A DNA stretch of 64,000 nt from positions 1 through 64,000 of the forward strand of contig JACQAL010000037.1 of assembly GCA_016195025.1 (NCBI GenBank), given 5' to 3'. The notes below the pieces were generated by a model that worked only from the letters and a program-made list of their open reading frames with translations, was not told the origin of the DNA and searched no databases. Below, in pieces: positions 34,585 to 42,827 of the stretch. The DNA comes from Bacteroidota bacterium. Lineage in GTDB: Bacteria > Bacteroidota > Bacteroidia > Palsa-948. Both the position numbers and the translations under genes were made by a program. How positions within the stretch are numbered: position 1 is the first letter of the stretch; every line of letters begins with the position of its first letter.

Positions 34585-36296
34585 GATTTATCTTTCCTCT
34601 TAAAAATCCAAACTGAGTTTTGATTTTTCGGCTGTCGCTGCGCATCGGCATTCCAGTAAAAACTGCTGAGACCTTGGTCGGGAATATCCACCAATCCAAC
34701 GATGGTATAATTCTCTGTTGCGTATTTGTTGTACCATTCAAAAATCCGTTTTGGCGAATCGGGCTTGCTGAGCCATGAAAAAGGAACATTCACAAAAACT
34801 AAATACAATGGTTTTGCTTTTTCAATTTCTGAAATCATTTCTTCCTGCATCTTCAGATTGTAGTCATGAATTTCCATCAAGCCATAGGTGTAAATATGTC
34901 CGGTTGCAGATTTTCTTCCTGCGTAAAAAGGAATCTGCGGCTCTGAGCCGAGCACGGCAATTTTATCGGTGTCGGAAGAATTTTCTTTTATGTATTTCGC
35001 AATATCCACCGATTCAATAAACGGGTTGGTTCCGTAAATGGCTTTGCAAAGCATTATTGGATTATCAGTGGAATAATATCCTTTGCTTTTGGAAAGGGTT
35101 ATGTTGAACAGGAAAAATAAAATTACAAGAGGCAATGCAATTCCAATTGCTTTCATTTTTATTTTCTCTGAAATAAATCTTCCGGCAAAATCAAGCGTGA
35201 TTCCTGCAAGCAAAGCAACAGCAGGCAATGCCACCACAAAATAATGCTGGCGGAAATAAAATCCCGGAGTGGTTGCCATGCATCCGAACACGGCAAAACT
35301 TATTGCAAGAATTTTTTGCTTCAAAGAGAACCTGGTGAATAAAGTAAGGACGATTCCAATTAGTGCGAGAATCCAAATCCATTTATTCTCTTCCCATATA
35401 GGAGAAAAGGTCATGTTCAGCAAATCTTTTCCCGATTCCCACGGCAAACCCGAAGCGTATTTGCCGGCATATTGCACCGTCCAGAACCAGAACTTGTCGA
35501 ATGTTCCGGTGGCAAGCATGATGAGCAACACAATTATATAAGGAATAAAAACTCCGAGAGAAAAAATACTTGTGCCTTTTATAATTTGAAAAATAGTTGG
35601 TCGGGATTTGAAATCCCGACCAGCATCAAGCATTTGAAAAACCACAAACACAATTCCACCGAAGAGAATAAAATAAACCGCCTGCTGTTTCATCAGGAAA
35701 GCCATGCCGAGCATTGTGCCTGTAAGAAATGCAAATAGTATTTTTTTACTCTCTTCAAACTTTGAAAAGAAAAATAAAGCAAGCGAAATAAAAAACACGG
35801 CAAAGTGCGTGGCATGCGCGGCAAAGCCAAGAACATTCATGCTCATTGCCATTAAGCCGTAAAATCCGGCAGTGAGAATTCCAGTGAGCGGATTGAAAAA
35901 CCTTTTCAGAGAGAAGAAAAGTAAAATCATTGTGCCTGCATTCATAAATAAAAATCCAATGTGAATTCCCCTGTACGATTCTCCGAAAATTGCCATGATG
36001 AGCGCATACATATAATAAATGCCGGGAAGTTTCATGTTGTATGCTTCGGTGTAAGGAGTAATGCCTTTAAGAATCAGTTGCCCCATGTAGGCATACTCGC
36101 CTTCGTCTCTCTCGAGCGGCATACCAACAAAGCGCCAGCGAATAATGCTTACCCAAAGAACAACAATGCCAAGAAGCAGCAAATAAAAATTATTGCTCTC
36201 AAGAAAATTTGAAATGGGCGAAGAAGTTTCGGTTTTCTTCTTGGGTGAAGCCGAAAGAGAAATCGGCTGAAATTTTTTCTTTTTATTTTTGCTCAT
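34581..36296 (-). CDS. GT39-family-like membrane glycosyltransferase
   Basis: 571 residues from the ATG at 36296 (MSKNKKKKFQPISL); an earlier ATG at 36311 adds only MHRNC. About twelve membrane helices. The first outer loop carries RDEGEYAYMGQLILKG, the acidic motif of GT-C enzymes using polyprenyl-phosphate sugars, and KLPGIYYMYALIMAIFG follows as in the ArnT/PMT group. Acceptor unknown; protein O-glycosylation or lipid A/cell-wall sugars are possible. A cytoplasmic loop contains AGRDFKSRPT encoded by a perfect palindrome (35599-35621). Stop overlaps nth start. Confidence 0.8.
   Translation of the reverse strand: MSKNKKKKFQPISLSASPKKKTETSSPISNFLESNNFYLLLLGIVVLWVSIIRWRFVGMPLERDEGEYAYMGQLILKGITPYTEAYNMKLPGIYYMYALIMAIFGESYRGIHIGFLFMNAGTMILLFFSLKRFFNPLTGILTAGFYGLMAMSMNVLGFAAHATHFAVFFISLALFFFSKFEESKKILFAFLTGTMLGMAFLMKQQAVYFILFGGIVFVVFQMLDAGRDFKSRPTIFQIIKGTSIFSLGVFIPYIIVLLIMLATGTFDKFWFWTVQYAGKYASGLPWESGKDLLNMTFSPIWEENKWIWILALIGIVLTLFTRFSLKQKILAISFAVFGCMATTPGFYFRQHYFVVALPAVALLAGITLDFAGRFISEKIKMKAIGIALPLVILFFLFNITLSKSKGYYSTDNPIMLCKAIYGTNPFIESVDIAKYIKENSSDTDKIAVLGSEPQIPFYAGRKSATGHIYTYGLMEIHDYNLKMQEEMISEIEKAKPLYLVFVNVPFSWLSKPDSPKRIFEWYNKYATENYTIVGLVDIPDQGLSSFYWNADAQRQPKNQNSVWIFKRKDKS
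35599..35621. repeat. Perfect 23-bp palindrome inside membrane-protein loop
   Basis: GGTCGGGATTT-G-AAATCCCGACC, 11-bp arms. Read in frame on the minus strand as GRDFKSRP between two membrane helices of the glycosyltransferase. CCCGA/TCGGG palindromes also occur at 6118-6135. Confidence 0.85.
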
Positions 36297-36366
36297 ACAA
36301 TTGCGGTGCAAACTTAAGAGATATTTTAGCCACTAATTCAATTCTTAGTGCTATTTTTAATTTTGC

Positions 36367-37503
36367 ATGAATAGTATAATGTTTCCCATCCTGAAAAATG
36401 CCATAAGGTTTTTTTTATTGCTCCCTTTAGGGCTGGGGCAACTTCTTGCCTTCGGCCAGGATTCCATTCTCCCTTCAGGGAAAGGGCAAAAACTTTTTAT
36501 CAACGTAACAGGACATTACGGGTTCATCATCGCGCATAATCCGAACATGGAATATTTGATAAAACAACACATTGCCGCAGGAGAAATGGATTTTATTGTA
36601 CAAACGAACGGAGAAAAAAAATGGGAGCGCACATACAAGAACCCAGAAAAAGGTTTTGGAGTTTTCTTTGCTGATTTCGGAAATCCTGAACAACTCGGGC
36701 AGGGCGTTTCAATTTTTCCTTTCATTAATTTTCCTCTGAATCCGAATAGAAAATTCAAATTATACATCCGCTCGAGCGATGGAATCGGCTACATTACGAA
36801 ACCTTATAACAGAATTGAAAATCACAAGAACAATATTATTGGCTCGCATGTAAATGCGTTTGTTAATCTGCGGTTGAACACGGTTTTTTATCCTGCAAAA
36901 AAAATACGGATGGAAACCGGAATCGGGCTCACGCATTTTTCCAACGGCTCGTATGCAAAACCAAATCTTGGAATCAATCTTGCTACTGTGAGTTTGGGAA
37001 TCAGTTTTCAGAAACAGGAAATCAGTGCCCGGAAAAAATTTTCCGATACTTCCGCTTATAAAAAATATACACTCACGCTCATAGCAGCAGCAGGACCAAA
37101 TGAAACCAGTCCGCCAAACGGAAACAAATATGCGGGCTATATGTTTTCCGCAAGCGGATGGAAACAGAGTTCCGCGAAAAGCAAATTCGGAATCGGGCTT
37201 GAAGCATTTTATGAGTTTTCAAATATTGAAGATGCAAAGCGCGATACTTCTTTCGACACAAGCAAGCCGCTGAATAACCTGCAAGTCGGTTTAAAGTTCG
37301 GCTATGAATTAGTGATTGGAAAAATTTCTCTGCCGCTGGAGCAAGGCGTGTATTTATTTTCAAAGACAACCCTTGACGGACGCATTTATCACAGAATCGG
37401 AATCAGATATCACATAAACAAACATCTCATCATCAACTATACGCTGAAAACTCAATGGGCAACTGCAGAAAATCTAGAGTTCGGAATTGGTTACAGGTTT
37501 TAA
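36367..37503 (+). CDS. PagL-like lipid A deacylase, outer membrane
   Basis: 378 residues. Signal peptide about 1-31 (ending AFGQ), with PLGLGQL encoded by a captured repeat (36421-36439). The segment METGIGLTHFSNGSYAKPNLGIN contains the His-Ser pair of the PagL/acyloxyacyl hydrolase family (HFSN). The chain is strand-rich and ends in an aromatic residue (FGIGYRF), as in barrel proteins. PagL removes the 3-O-acyl chain from lipid A; the family extension beyond the usual about 150 residues is common in Bacteroidota. Convergent with, and overlapping by 30 bp, the next gene's 3' end. Confidence 0.75.
   Translation: MNSIMFPILKNAIRFFLLLPLGLGQLLAFGQDSILPSGKGQKLFINVTGHYGFIIAHNPNMEYLIKQHIAAGEMDFIVQTNGEKKWERTYKNPEKGFGVFFADFGNPEQLGQGVSIFPFINFPLNPNRKFKLYIRSSDGIGYITKPYNRIENHKNNIIGSHVNAFVNLRLNTVFYPAKKIRMETGIGLTHFSNGSYAKPNLGINLATVSLGISFQKQEISARKKFSDTSAYKKYTLTLIAAAGPNETSPPNGNKYAGYMFSASGWKQSSAKSKFGIGLEAFYEFSNIEDAKRDTSFDTSKPLNNLQVGLKFGYELVIGKISLPLEQGVYLFSKTTLDGRIYHRIGIRYHINKHLIINYTLKTQWATAENLEFGIGYRF
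36421..36439. repeat. CTCCCTTTAGGGCTGGGGC element in signal peptide
   Basis: CCCT/AGGG hairpin followed by CTGGGGC. The inverse of 42804-42823 differs in one of the first 19 positions, so these are two copies of one element. Confidence 0.75.
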
Positions 37504-39249
37504 TTTTTTTCTACCCCCTGTCAGATACAAAACCTTTAAACGAGAAACTTTTCCCAAAAATTCCGGCTGTGAACTCAAAGATAATTTGAAAGAAGCGCGA
37601 TTGAAATATTCGGGAACACGAACATAAAAAGTATACTCATTATTCTCACCGAAAGGAGAAATTGCATTCAGAAGACGGATTTTATTCTGCTTGACAGAAT
37701 CACCCGCTTGCAATTCCGAAACAAGAAATCCTCCCCACGTTCCTTTTTCAATTCTGATGGAAGATTCTACTTTCAGCCAAGCATCCGAATTGTTTGTCTT
37801 TTCTGAAGCGGAATCTAATTTTATTTGAAACAATATTGCAGATGAATATTCCGGAAAAGAAATGCTGTGAACGCTGTCAACTTGCGCAAGAAGCTTTTTC
37901 TGATAATTCGTTTCGTCATAAAGCCGTTCATCGGTGTCAAGCAAACTCATATCAAGTGGTGAAGGATGGAAATTCAGATAAATGCCCTCGTAATATTTCC
38001 GGTTCATGTCATTATAATGAAGAATTGTTTTATTGTATTGCACTATTTGAAACAGGTTTACAAAAATCAAATATCCTCCTGCGCCATACAAAAAATATTT
38101 CCATCTGGTGAAATTTATTTTCTGAATGAGGGCACCGAGCGCCAGAGCGAAAACAGGATAACTCTGCACCAATGCGCGGCAGGAATAACTCGCACCGTAT
38201 CTCCAGTCATACCATGAAATAATTATCCAGATGTTCAGCATTGAAAAAGTAATCACAGAATTTTTGAACGGAAATTTTTTTACAAAGAATAATCCTGCAA
38301 CAAACAAAATCGCAACAGGAGTATAAATAAACCAACCTTTTTCCCATCCGAACAGCACGCGGAAAAACGGATTCAGAAACACCCACTTGCTGCCCACATC
38401 ATAAATAAAAGAACCCGAAGTAATTTTCCAGTAGAGCAATTGCGGAAGAACGCCAATAAATCCGGCAATCGCAACGTAAACTACATGTAATTTATTTTCG
38501 CGCACTAATTTCCATTTTGCTTTTGACATTTCATTTTTGTGCGTGTTCCAGAGCAATGGAATGAAAAAAATAATTATTTCTGTTGGGCGGCAGATAGTTG
38601 CAAGCCCTATCGTAAATCCCGTAACGCACGCCCAAAATATTTTTGGCTTCTCATGCCATTTTATGGTGCAATAGATTACAAGAACATAAAGTGGAAAAAT
38701 AAAACTATGACTCATAGCGCCATCTACAGAAACATATTGAATAAAATTGCTCGCCAGCAGAAGCAGCAGCAATGTAACCGCAACGGTTGCGTCATCAAAG
38801 AAGCGCAGCAAAACTTTTCGCAGAAGAAACATCGCCAAAATACAGTAAACTACTGCGGCAATGGCAATAGCATATTGGTATGGTGGAGAAAAGCCGTCTT
38901 GTTTATATCCAAATATTTTTGCAGATAGATGTCCAAGTAAAAAGAAAGGACTTTGAAGCAGCGCAACTCCGCCAAAATAATTGAATACATAATTTCCATT
39001 ATCACTTTTATCCGCCTGATAAAATTTTCCGCCTGATACGGAATAAACGCTGTCTATCTTAGGAAACCATTTTAATTCGGAAACATCTTTGTAAATAAAT
39101 GTTGATGGCAGATAAAAATAATATCCCAATGCATCCCATGTGGTGCACACAAATGGTTTTGGAGTATCAAGTTTGAAATAAGAAACACGATAAGTAAATA
39201 ATACAGCGCTTGCAAGGATACAAGCAAGAAGCGAAAATTTTTTCTTCAT
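37474..39249 (-). CDS. Multi-spanning membrane protein, GT-C-like
   Basis: 591 residues with about ten membrane helices in the first 430 residues and a soluble C-terminal domain about 440-591 that looks like a beta-sandwich (ERLYDETNYQKKLLAQVDSV, GTWGGFLVSELQAGD). An early outer loop (KLDTPKPFVCTTWDALGYYF) has an acidic residue as in glycosyltransferase family C enzymes, and CRPTEIIIFFIPLLWN resembles known mannosyltransferase-like proteins. Enzyme role is inferred. Overlaps the upstream gene by 4 bp (ATGA), so the two are coupled. Confidence 0.6.
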   Translation of the reverse strand: MKKKFSLLACILASAVLFTYRVSYFKLDTPKPFVCTTWDALGYYFYLPSTFIYKDVSELKWFPKIDSVYSVSGGKFYQADKSDNGNYVFNYFGGVALLQSPFFLLGHLSAKIFGYKQDGFSPPYQYAIAIAAVVYCILAMFLLRKVLLRFFDDATVAVTLLLLLLASNFIQYVSVDGAMSHSFIFPLYVLVIYCTIKWHEKPKIFWACVTGFTIGLATICRPTEIIIFFIPLLWNTHKNEMSKAKWKLVRENKLHVVYVAIAGFIGVLPQLLYWKITSGSFIYDVGSKWVFLNPFFRVLFGWEKGWFIYTPVAILFVAGLFFVKKFPFKNSVITFSMLNIWIIISWYDWRYGASYSCRALVQSYPVFALALGALIQKINFTRWKYFLYGAGGYLIFVNLFQIVQYNKTILHYNDMNRKYYEGIYLNFHPSPLDMSLLDTDERLYDETNYQKKLLAQVDSVHSISFPEYSSAILFQIKLDSASEKTNNSDAWLKVESSIRIEKGTWGGFLVSELQAGDSVKQNKIRLLNAISPFGENNEYTFYVRVPEYFNRASFKLSLSSQPEFLGKVSRLKVLYLTGGRKKLKPVTNSEL

Positions 39250-41303
39250 TGCTGTCTGTCAAAAAGTTTTTCCAGTTCAGGAGTAATGTTGCGGAATCTT
39301 TCTTTGCCAACTCCCCGCTTCTTTAATTCATTTACATATTTAACGGCTTCCTTTTCATTTCCGTTTTTCGAATAAAAGTTTGCGAGATTGAAATATCCTT
39401 CCACATAATCGGGCTTCATGTGGATTACTTTTTTCATAGTGCTTTCCGCTTCTGAGTTTTTTCCCTGCAGCGCAAGAACAATGGCAAGATTATTATACGC
39501 ATCAATAAAAGTTGAATCTGCCTGAACCGTTTTGCGCCACATTTTTTCCGCTTCGGATTTTCTTCCGGTCTGATAATAAAGCAAACCAAGATTGTAGAGC
39601 ACTTGTTTGTCGGAAGAATCTTTTTTAAATTTTTCAAGCAAAGATTTCTCGGCATCTTCAGCAGAAATTTTCATTGGCTGCGAAACTTCTGTTGGCGGTT
39701 TTCTCGTAAGCATTCCTGAAATCTTTTCAAACTCCTGCTGCTTTCCGGTTTTTTTATATAGCAAGGCGAGTTGTTCCAGCGTAGCAGGATTTGCATTTAT
39801 ATCAATTGCTTTTTTGAAATACGTTTCTGCCTTTTCATTTTCATTTCTTCCCATGCAAATCACCCCGAGATTATGAAATGCCTGCGCGTTCGAGGGATTT
39901 AAATTTATTTCGGTAAGGTATTCTTTCTCGGCAGAATCTTTTTTTCCCCACGTATCGTAAATCACTCCGAGATTATTGTGCAAATCCTTTTCATGCGGAT
40001 TGAGTTCGAGCGCTTTCAAATATTCTCCTGCTGCATTCTTCAGAAGGTTTTTATCCTGTGCCGCCTTGTCCTGAAAATAAATTCCAAGGTTACGGTGCGC
40101 AAGCGAAGAGGAAGGAGAATTGTTTACGGCATTGTCCAGAAAATTTTTTGTATCGCTGAAAGTTTTTTCATGCTGAAAAGTCAAGCCAAAGAAAAAGAGC
40201 AGAAAAATTATAGCAGACACTTTGTATTGAATTTTATCAAAAGAGAAATTTTTAATCCAATCCATTTCGGAAAGGAAAAATAAAATCCCAACCATAGGGA
40301 GATACATTCGATGCTCGTAAAACTGCTGAATTCGGAATTCGCTCGTGCGAATAAAAGTCGGAAGAAGAAAAATTACAAACCAAATTATTCCAAACAAAAT
40401 CCAATCTTTTCTTTTCTTCTTTGAAAGAAAAAATAAAACAGAAAATAATACAAGCGCAAAAATTCCGAATAAGAAAGAAGTATCCTTCATCACCGGCATG
40501 ACGGAGAGATTGAACGGAAGCAGAATTTTTCCTATGTACTGAACAATTGCCGGAAAGTTTTCCGCCATACTCGAAATCATTCCTGAAAAATCTTTATGCG
40601 GCTGGCCTTTGAGAGCCGCATGGCGCATGACAAACCAAAGTGCAGATACAGAAAACCATCCTATGAGAAAAATCTTTTTATTGTACGAAATAAATTTTTC
40701 TTTTCGGATGAAATGAAGATAGTAAAGGCAAACGGCAATTAATCCCACGGCAATTTCTTTTGTGTAAAGAGCCAGCGCAAAAAAGAAAATACTCAGCACA
40801 TAATGCTTGCGCTGCTGACTTTCTATAAAATCACGAAAAAAAAGAAACGAGCCGATTGAAAAAATAGTTACTAAAATATCTACAACACCCGGCACCCACG
40901 CAACCGCCTGCGCAAATAAAGGATGAACTAAAAAAAATAAAGACAGAAGCAAAGAAGTTTTCGTGGCACTATTTAACCGTACAAGCAAAATAAAAATCAG
41001 GTAAGCCGCAAGCAAATGCAAAAGCAGTGAAGAAAAATGATAGACAAAAAGATTTTCTTTTCCGATTTGCGCATTCAGAATAAACCAAACTGTTTCCATC
41101 GGGCGGTAAAAAACATCGGAGCCGTTGATGAAGACGGTTTTCTTAAAAGCATCTGAAATGTTTGAAAGATGGCTGATGTAATTCTGATTTTCCAGAATGA
41201 GCGTGTTGTCATCAAAGTTGGTATACTCAAATGAAAAAGTCCGGGCATAAAGCAAAATTCCAACTATAGAAATGATAAACAGCGGATGCAGTTTCTTATT
41301 CAT
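39246..41303 (-). CDS. TMTC-like membrane protein with C-terminal TPR
   Basis: 685 residues. About eleven membrane helices over 1-375, then TPR repeats about 380-670 (LHNNLGVIYDTWGKKDSAEKEYLTEINLNP). The early motif FSFEYTNFDDNTLILEN, with paired acidic residues after TM1, is the GT-C signature seen in eukaryotic TMTC O-mannosyltransferases and bacterial homologues. The TPRs probably bind protein acceptors. With the overlapping gene at 37474 it may form an envelope glycosylation unit. Substrate not known. Confidence 0.75.
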   Translation of the reverse strand: MNKKLHPLFIISIVGILLYARTFSFEYTNFDDNTLILENQNYISHLSNISDAFKKTVFINGSDVFYRPMETVWFILNAQIGKENLFVYHFSSLLLHLLAAYLIFILLVRLNSATKTSLLLSLFFLVHPLFAQAVAWVPGVVDILVTIFSIGSFLFFRDFIESQQRKHYVLSIFFFALALYTKEIAVGLIAVCLYYLHFIRKEKFISYNKKIFLIGWFSVSALWFVMRHAALKGQPHKDFSGMISSMAENFPAIVQYIGKILLPFNLSVMPVMKDTSFLFGIFALVLFSVLFFLSKKKRKDWILFGIIWFVIFLLPTFIRTSEFRIQQFYEHRMYLPMVGILFFLSEMDWIKNFSFDKIQYKVSAIIFLLFFFGLTFQHEKTFSDTKNFLDNAVNNSPSSSLAHRNLGIYFQDKAAQDKNLLKNAAGEYLKALELNPHEKDLHNNLGVIYDTWGKKDSAEKEYLTEINLNPSNAQAFHNLGVICMGRNENEKAETYFKKAIDINANPATLEQLALLYKKTGKQQEFEKISGMLTRKPPTEVSQPMKISAEDAEKSLLEKFKKDSSDKQVLYNLGLLYYQTGRKSEAEKMWRKTVQADSTFIDAYNNLAIVLALQGKNSEAESTMKKVIHMKPDYVEGYFNLANFYSKNGNEKEAVKYVNELKKRGVGKERFRNITPELEKLFDRQQ

Positions 41304-41356
41304 TTACGGGCAAAGGTACAGATATGCATGAATGTTTGTATATTCGTTTCTCCGCT

Positions 41357-42109
41357 ATGAAATACAGAAAAAAAATTATTTCAGCCGCAGCTTTTTTTCT
41401 TTTCATTGGAACTTTTTTATCCTGCACAAAAGAAAACAGATGGGATATGTTAAAAGGTACGGGCGAGCGGATTACCGAAACGCGCGCGCTTCCTTCCTTC
41501 ACAAAAATTTATTTGACAGATGATATAAACCTTTTCATTCAGCAGGGAAATGAGCAGGAAGTAACTGTGGAAGGAGGAAAAAAACTTCTGCCGCTTGTAA
41601 AAACAGAAATCATTGGCGGAGAACTTTACCTGAAAAATGCCAACCGCTGCAAATGGGCGCGCAGTTATAAAAAAGGAGTCATCAACGTGTATCTTACCCT
41701 GCCGCGCATTGAAAGCATTTGGAATTACGGCAGCGGAATAATTAAAAGCACCGGCACCATCGCCTGCGATTCGTTGGACATCCGCACTGCAGAATCGGGA
41801 GATGTAGAACTTACGGTAAACTCAACGAAAGTAGTTTTTGTAGAGATGAATGGAACCGGAGATATAACACTTCACGGAAAAACCCCGCTCATGGGATTTT
41901 TTCATATTGGTGAAGGATTTTTGCACAACGAGGATTTTGAAACCGATTATGCGTGGGGAACATCACAGGCATCGGGCAATGAATACCTGAATGTTCGGAA
42001 ATCACTTTGGGCAAAAATTGAATGGGCGGGAAATATTTATTACAAAGGCAGTCCTCCATCGGTAGAAGTAAAAATTACCGGAAAGGGAAAAGCAATTGCT
42101 GTTAACTAA
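41357..42109 (+). CDS. Head GIN-domain (DUF2807) lipoprotein
   Basis: 250 residues from the ATG at 41357 (MKYRKKIISAAAFFLFIGTFLSC); an upstream ATG only adds 11 residues. FLSC is a lipobox. The mature part RALPSFTKIYLTDDINLFIQ, EVTVEGGKKLLPLVKTEIIGG and YGSGIIKSTGTIACDSLDIR shows the beta-helix-like strands of the DUF2807 GIN domain, common in Bacteroidota and of unknown function. Followed directly (0 bp) by the truncated LTA-synthase-like gene. Confidence 0.82.
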   Translation: MKYRKKIISAAAFFLFIGTFLSCTKENRWDMLKGTGERITETRALPSFTKIYLTDDINLFIQQGNEQEVTVEGGKKLLPLVKTEIIGGELYLKNANRCKWARSYKKGVINVYLTLPRIESIWNYGSGIIKSTGTIACDSLDIRTAESGDVELTVNSTKVVFVEMNGTGDITLHGKTPLMGFFHIGEGFLHNEDFETDYAWGTSQASGNEYLNVRKSLWAKIEWAGNIYYKGSPPSVEVKITGKGKAIAVN

Positions 42110-42817
42110 ATGCTCAGAAGTTTATTTTTTTTTCTGAAACTCTCGTTCTACTGGTGGCTTTTTTTCGCGCTGTACCGGCTGATTTTTATTTTGGTTTTTC
42201 TTTCACGCATTCCGAAAGGAAAATTTTATGAGGCGCTTATGACATTTTTATATGGACTGCGGCTCGATGCTTCTGCAATTGCGTATCTCATCAGTGTGCC
42301 GCTCATACTCTGGAGCATTCAGCAATTTCTGAAAAATAATTTTCTGAACTTAGTGAATCATTATTATAACTTGCTGCTGATTGCGCTGGTTACCATTGTG
42401 TGCATTTCAAACATTGCCATGTACAGCGAATGGAACGCGCTGATTAATTACAACACGCTGCATTACCTTTTAGCGCCCGCAAAAATGTTTCCTTATTTAA
42501 ACACATGGCAAATGGTTGCCGCCCTCATCGGAGTAGTGATTGTCATTGCTGTTTTTGTTTTGCTCTTCCGCGTAATGATATTGATGGTGCTTCCCTACTC
42601 CACTTCGAAACCATCACGCAAAGTCATTGTTATTTCCATTGCCGCGCCTGTTATTTTTTTGGTAATGCGCGGAGGCACACAGCAAACGCCCATCAACGAA
42701 TCGTTTGCCTGCTATTCTGAAAATTTATTTATTGACCACGTGAGCATTAATCCGGTTTGGCATTTGGGGCGCACGGCATTTTTAGGAGTGGAAGAAGAAA
42801 AAAAGCCCCAACCCTAA
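42110..42817 (+). pseudogene. LTA-synthase-family protein truncated after its membrane domain
   Basis: 235 residues. Five membrane helices (about 5-25, 52-72, 80-100, 125-150, 165-185) followed by RGGTQQTPINESFACYSENL...HLGRTAFLG, the connector that in LTA-synthase-like sulfatases leads to a catalytic domain of 350 or more residues with a nucleophilic Thr and Mn site. Here the frame stops after GVEEEKKPQP, encoded by a palindromic repeat (42804-42823), and the next gene starts 10 bp later. The catalytic domain is absent, so the protein should be inactive unless it acts only as a membrane anchor. Confidence 0.75.
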
Positions 42818-42823
42818 AGGGAG
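42804..42823. repeat. AGCCCCAACCCTAAAGGGAG element at gene truncation
   Basis: Inverse of the element at 36421-36439 (one difference in 19). It forms the last codons of the truncated LTA-synthase-like gene, so it marks the deletion join. Confidence 0.75.
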
Positions 42824-42827
42824 AATT

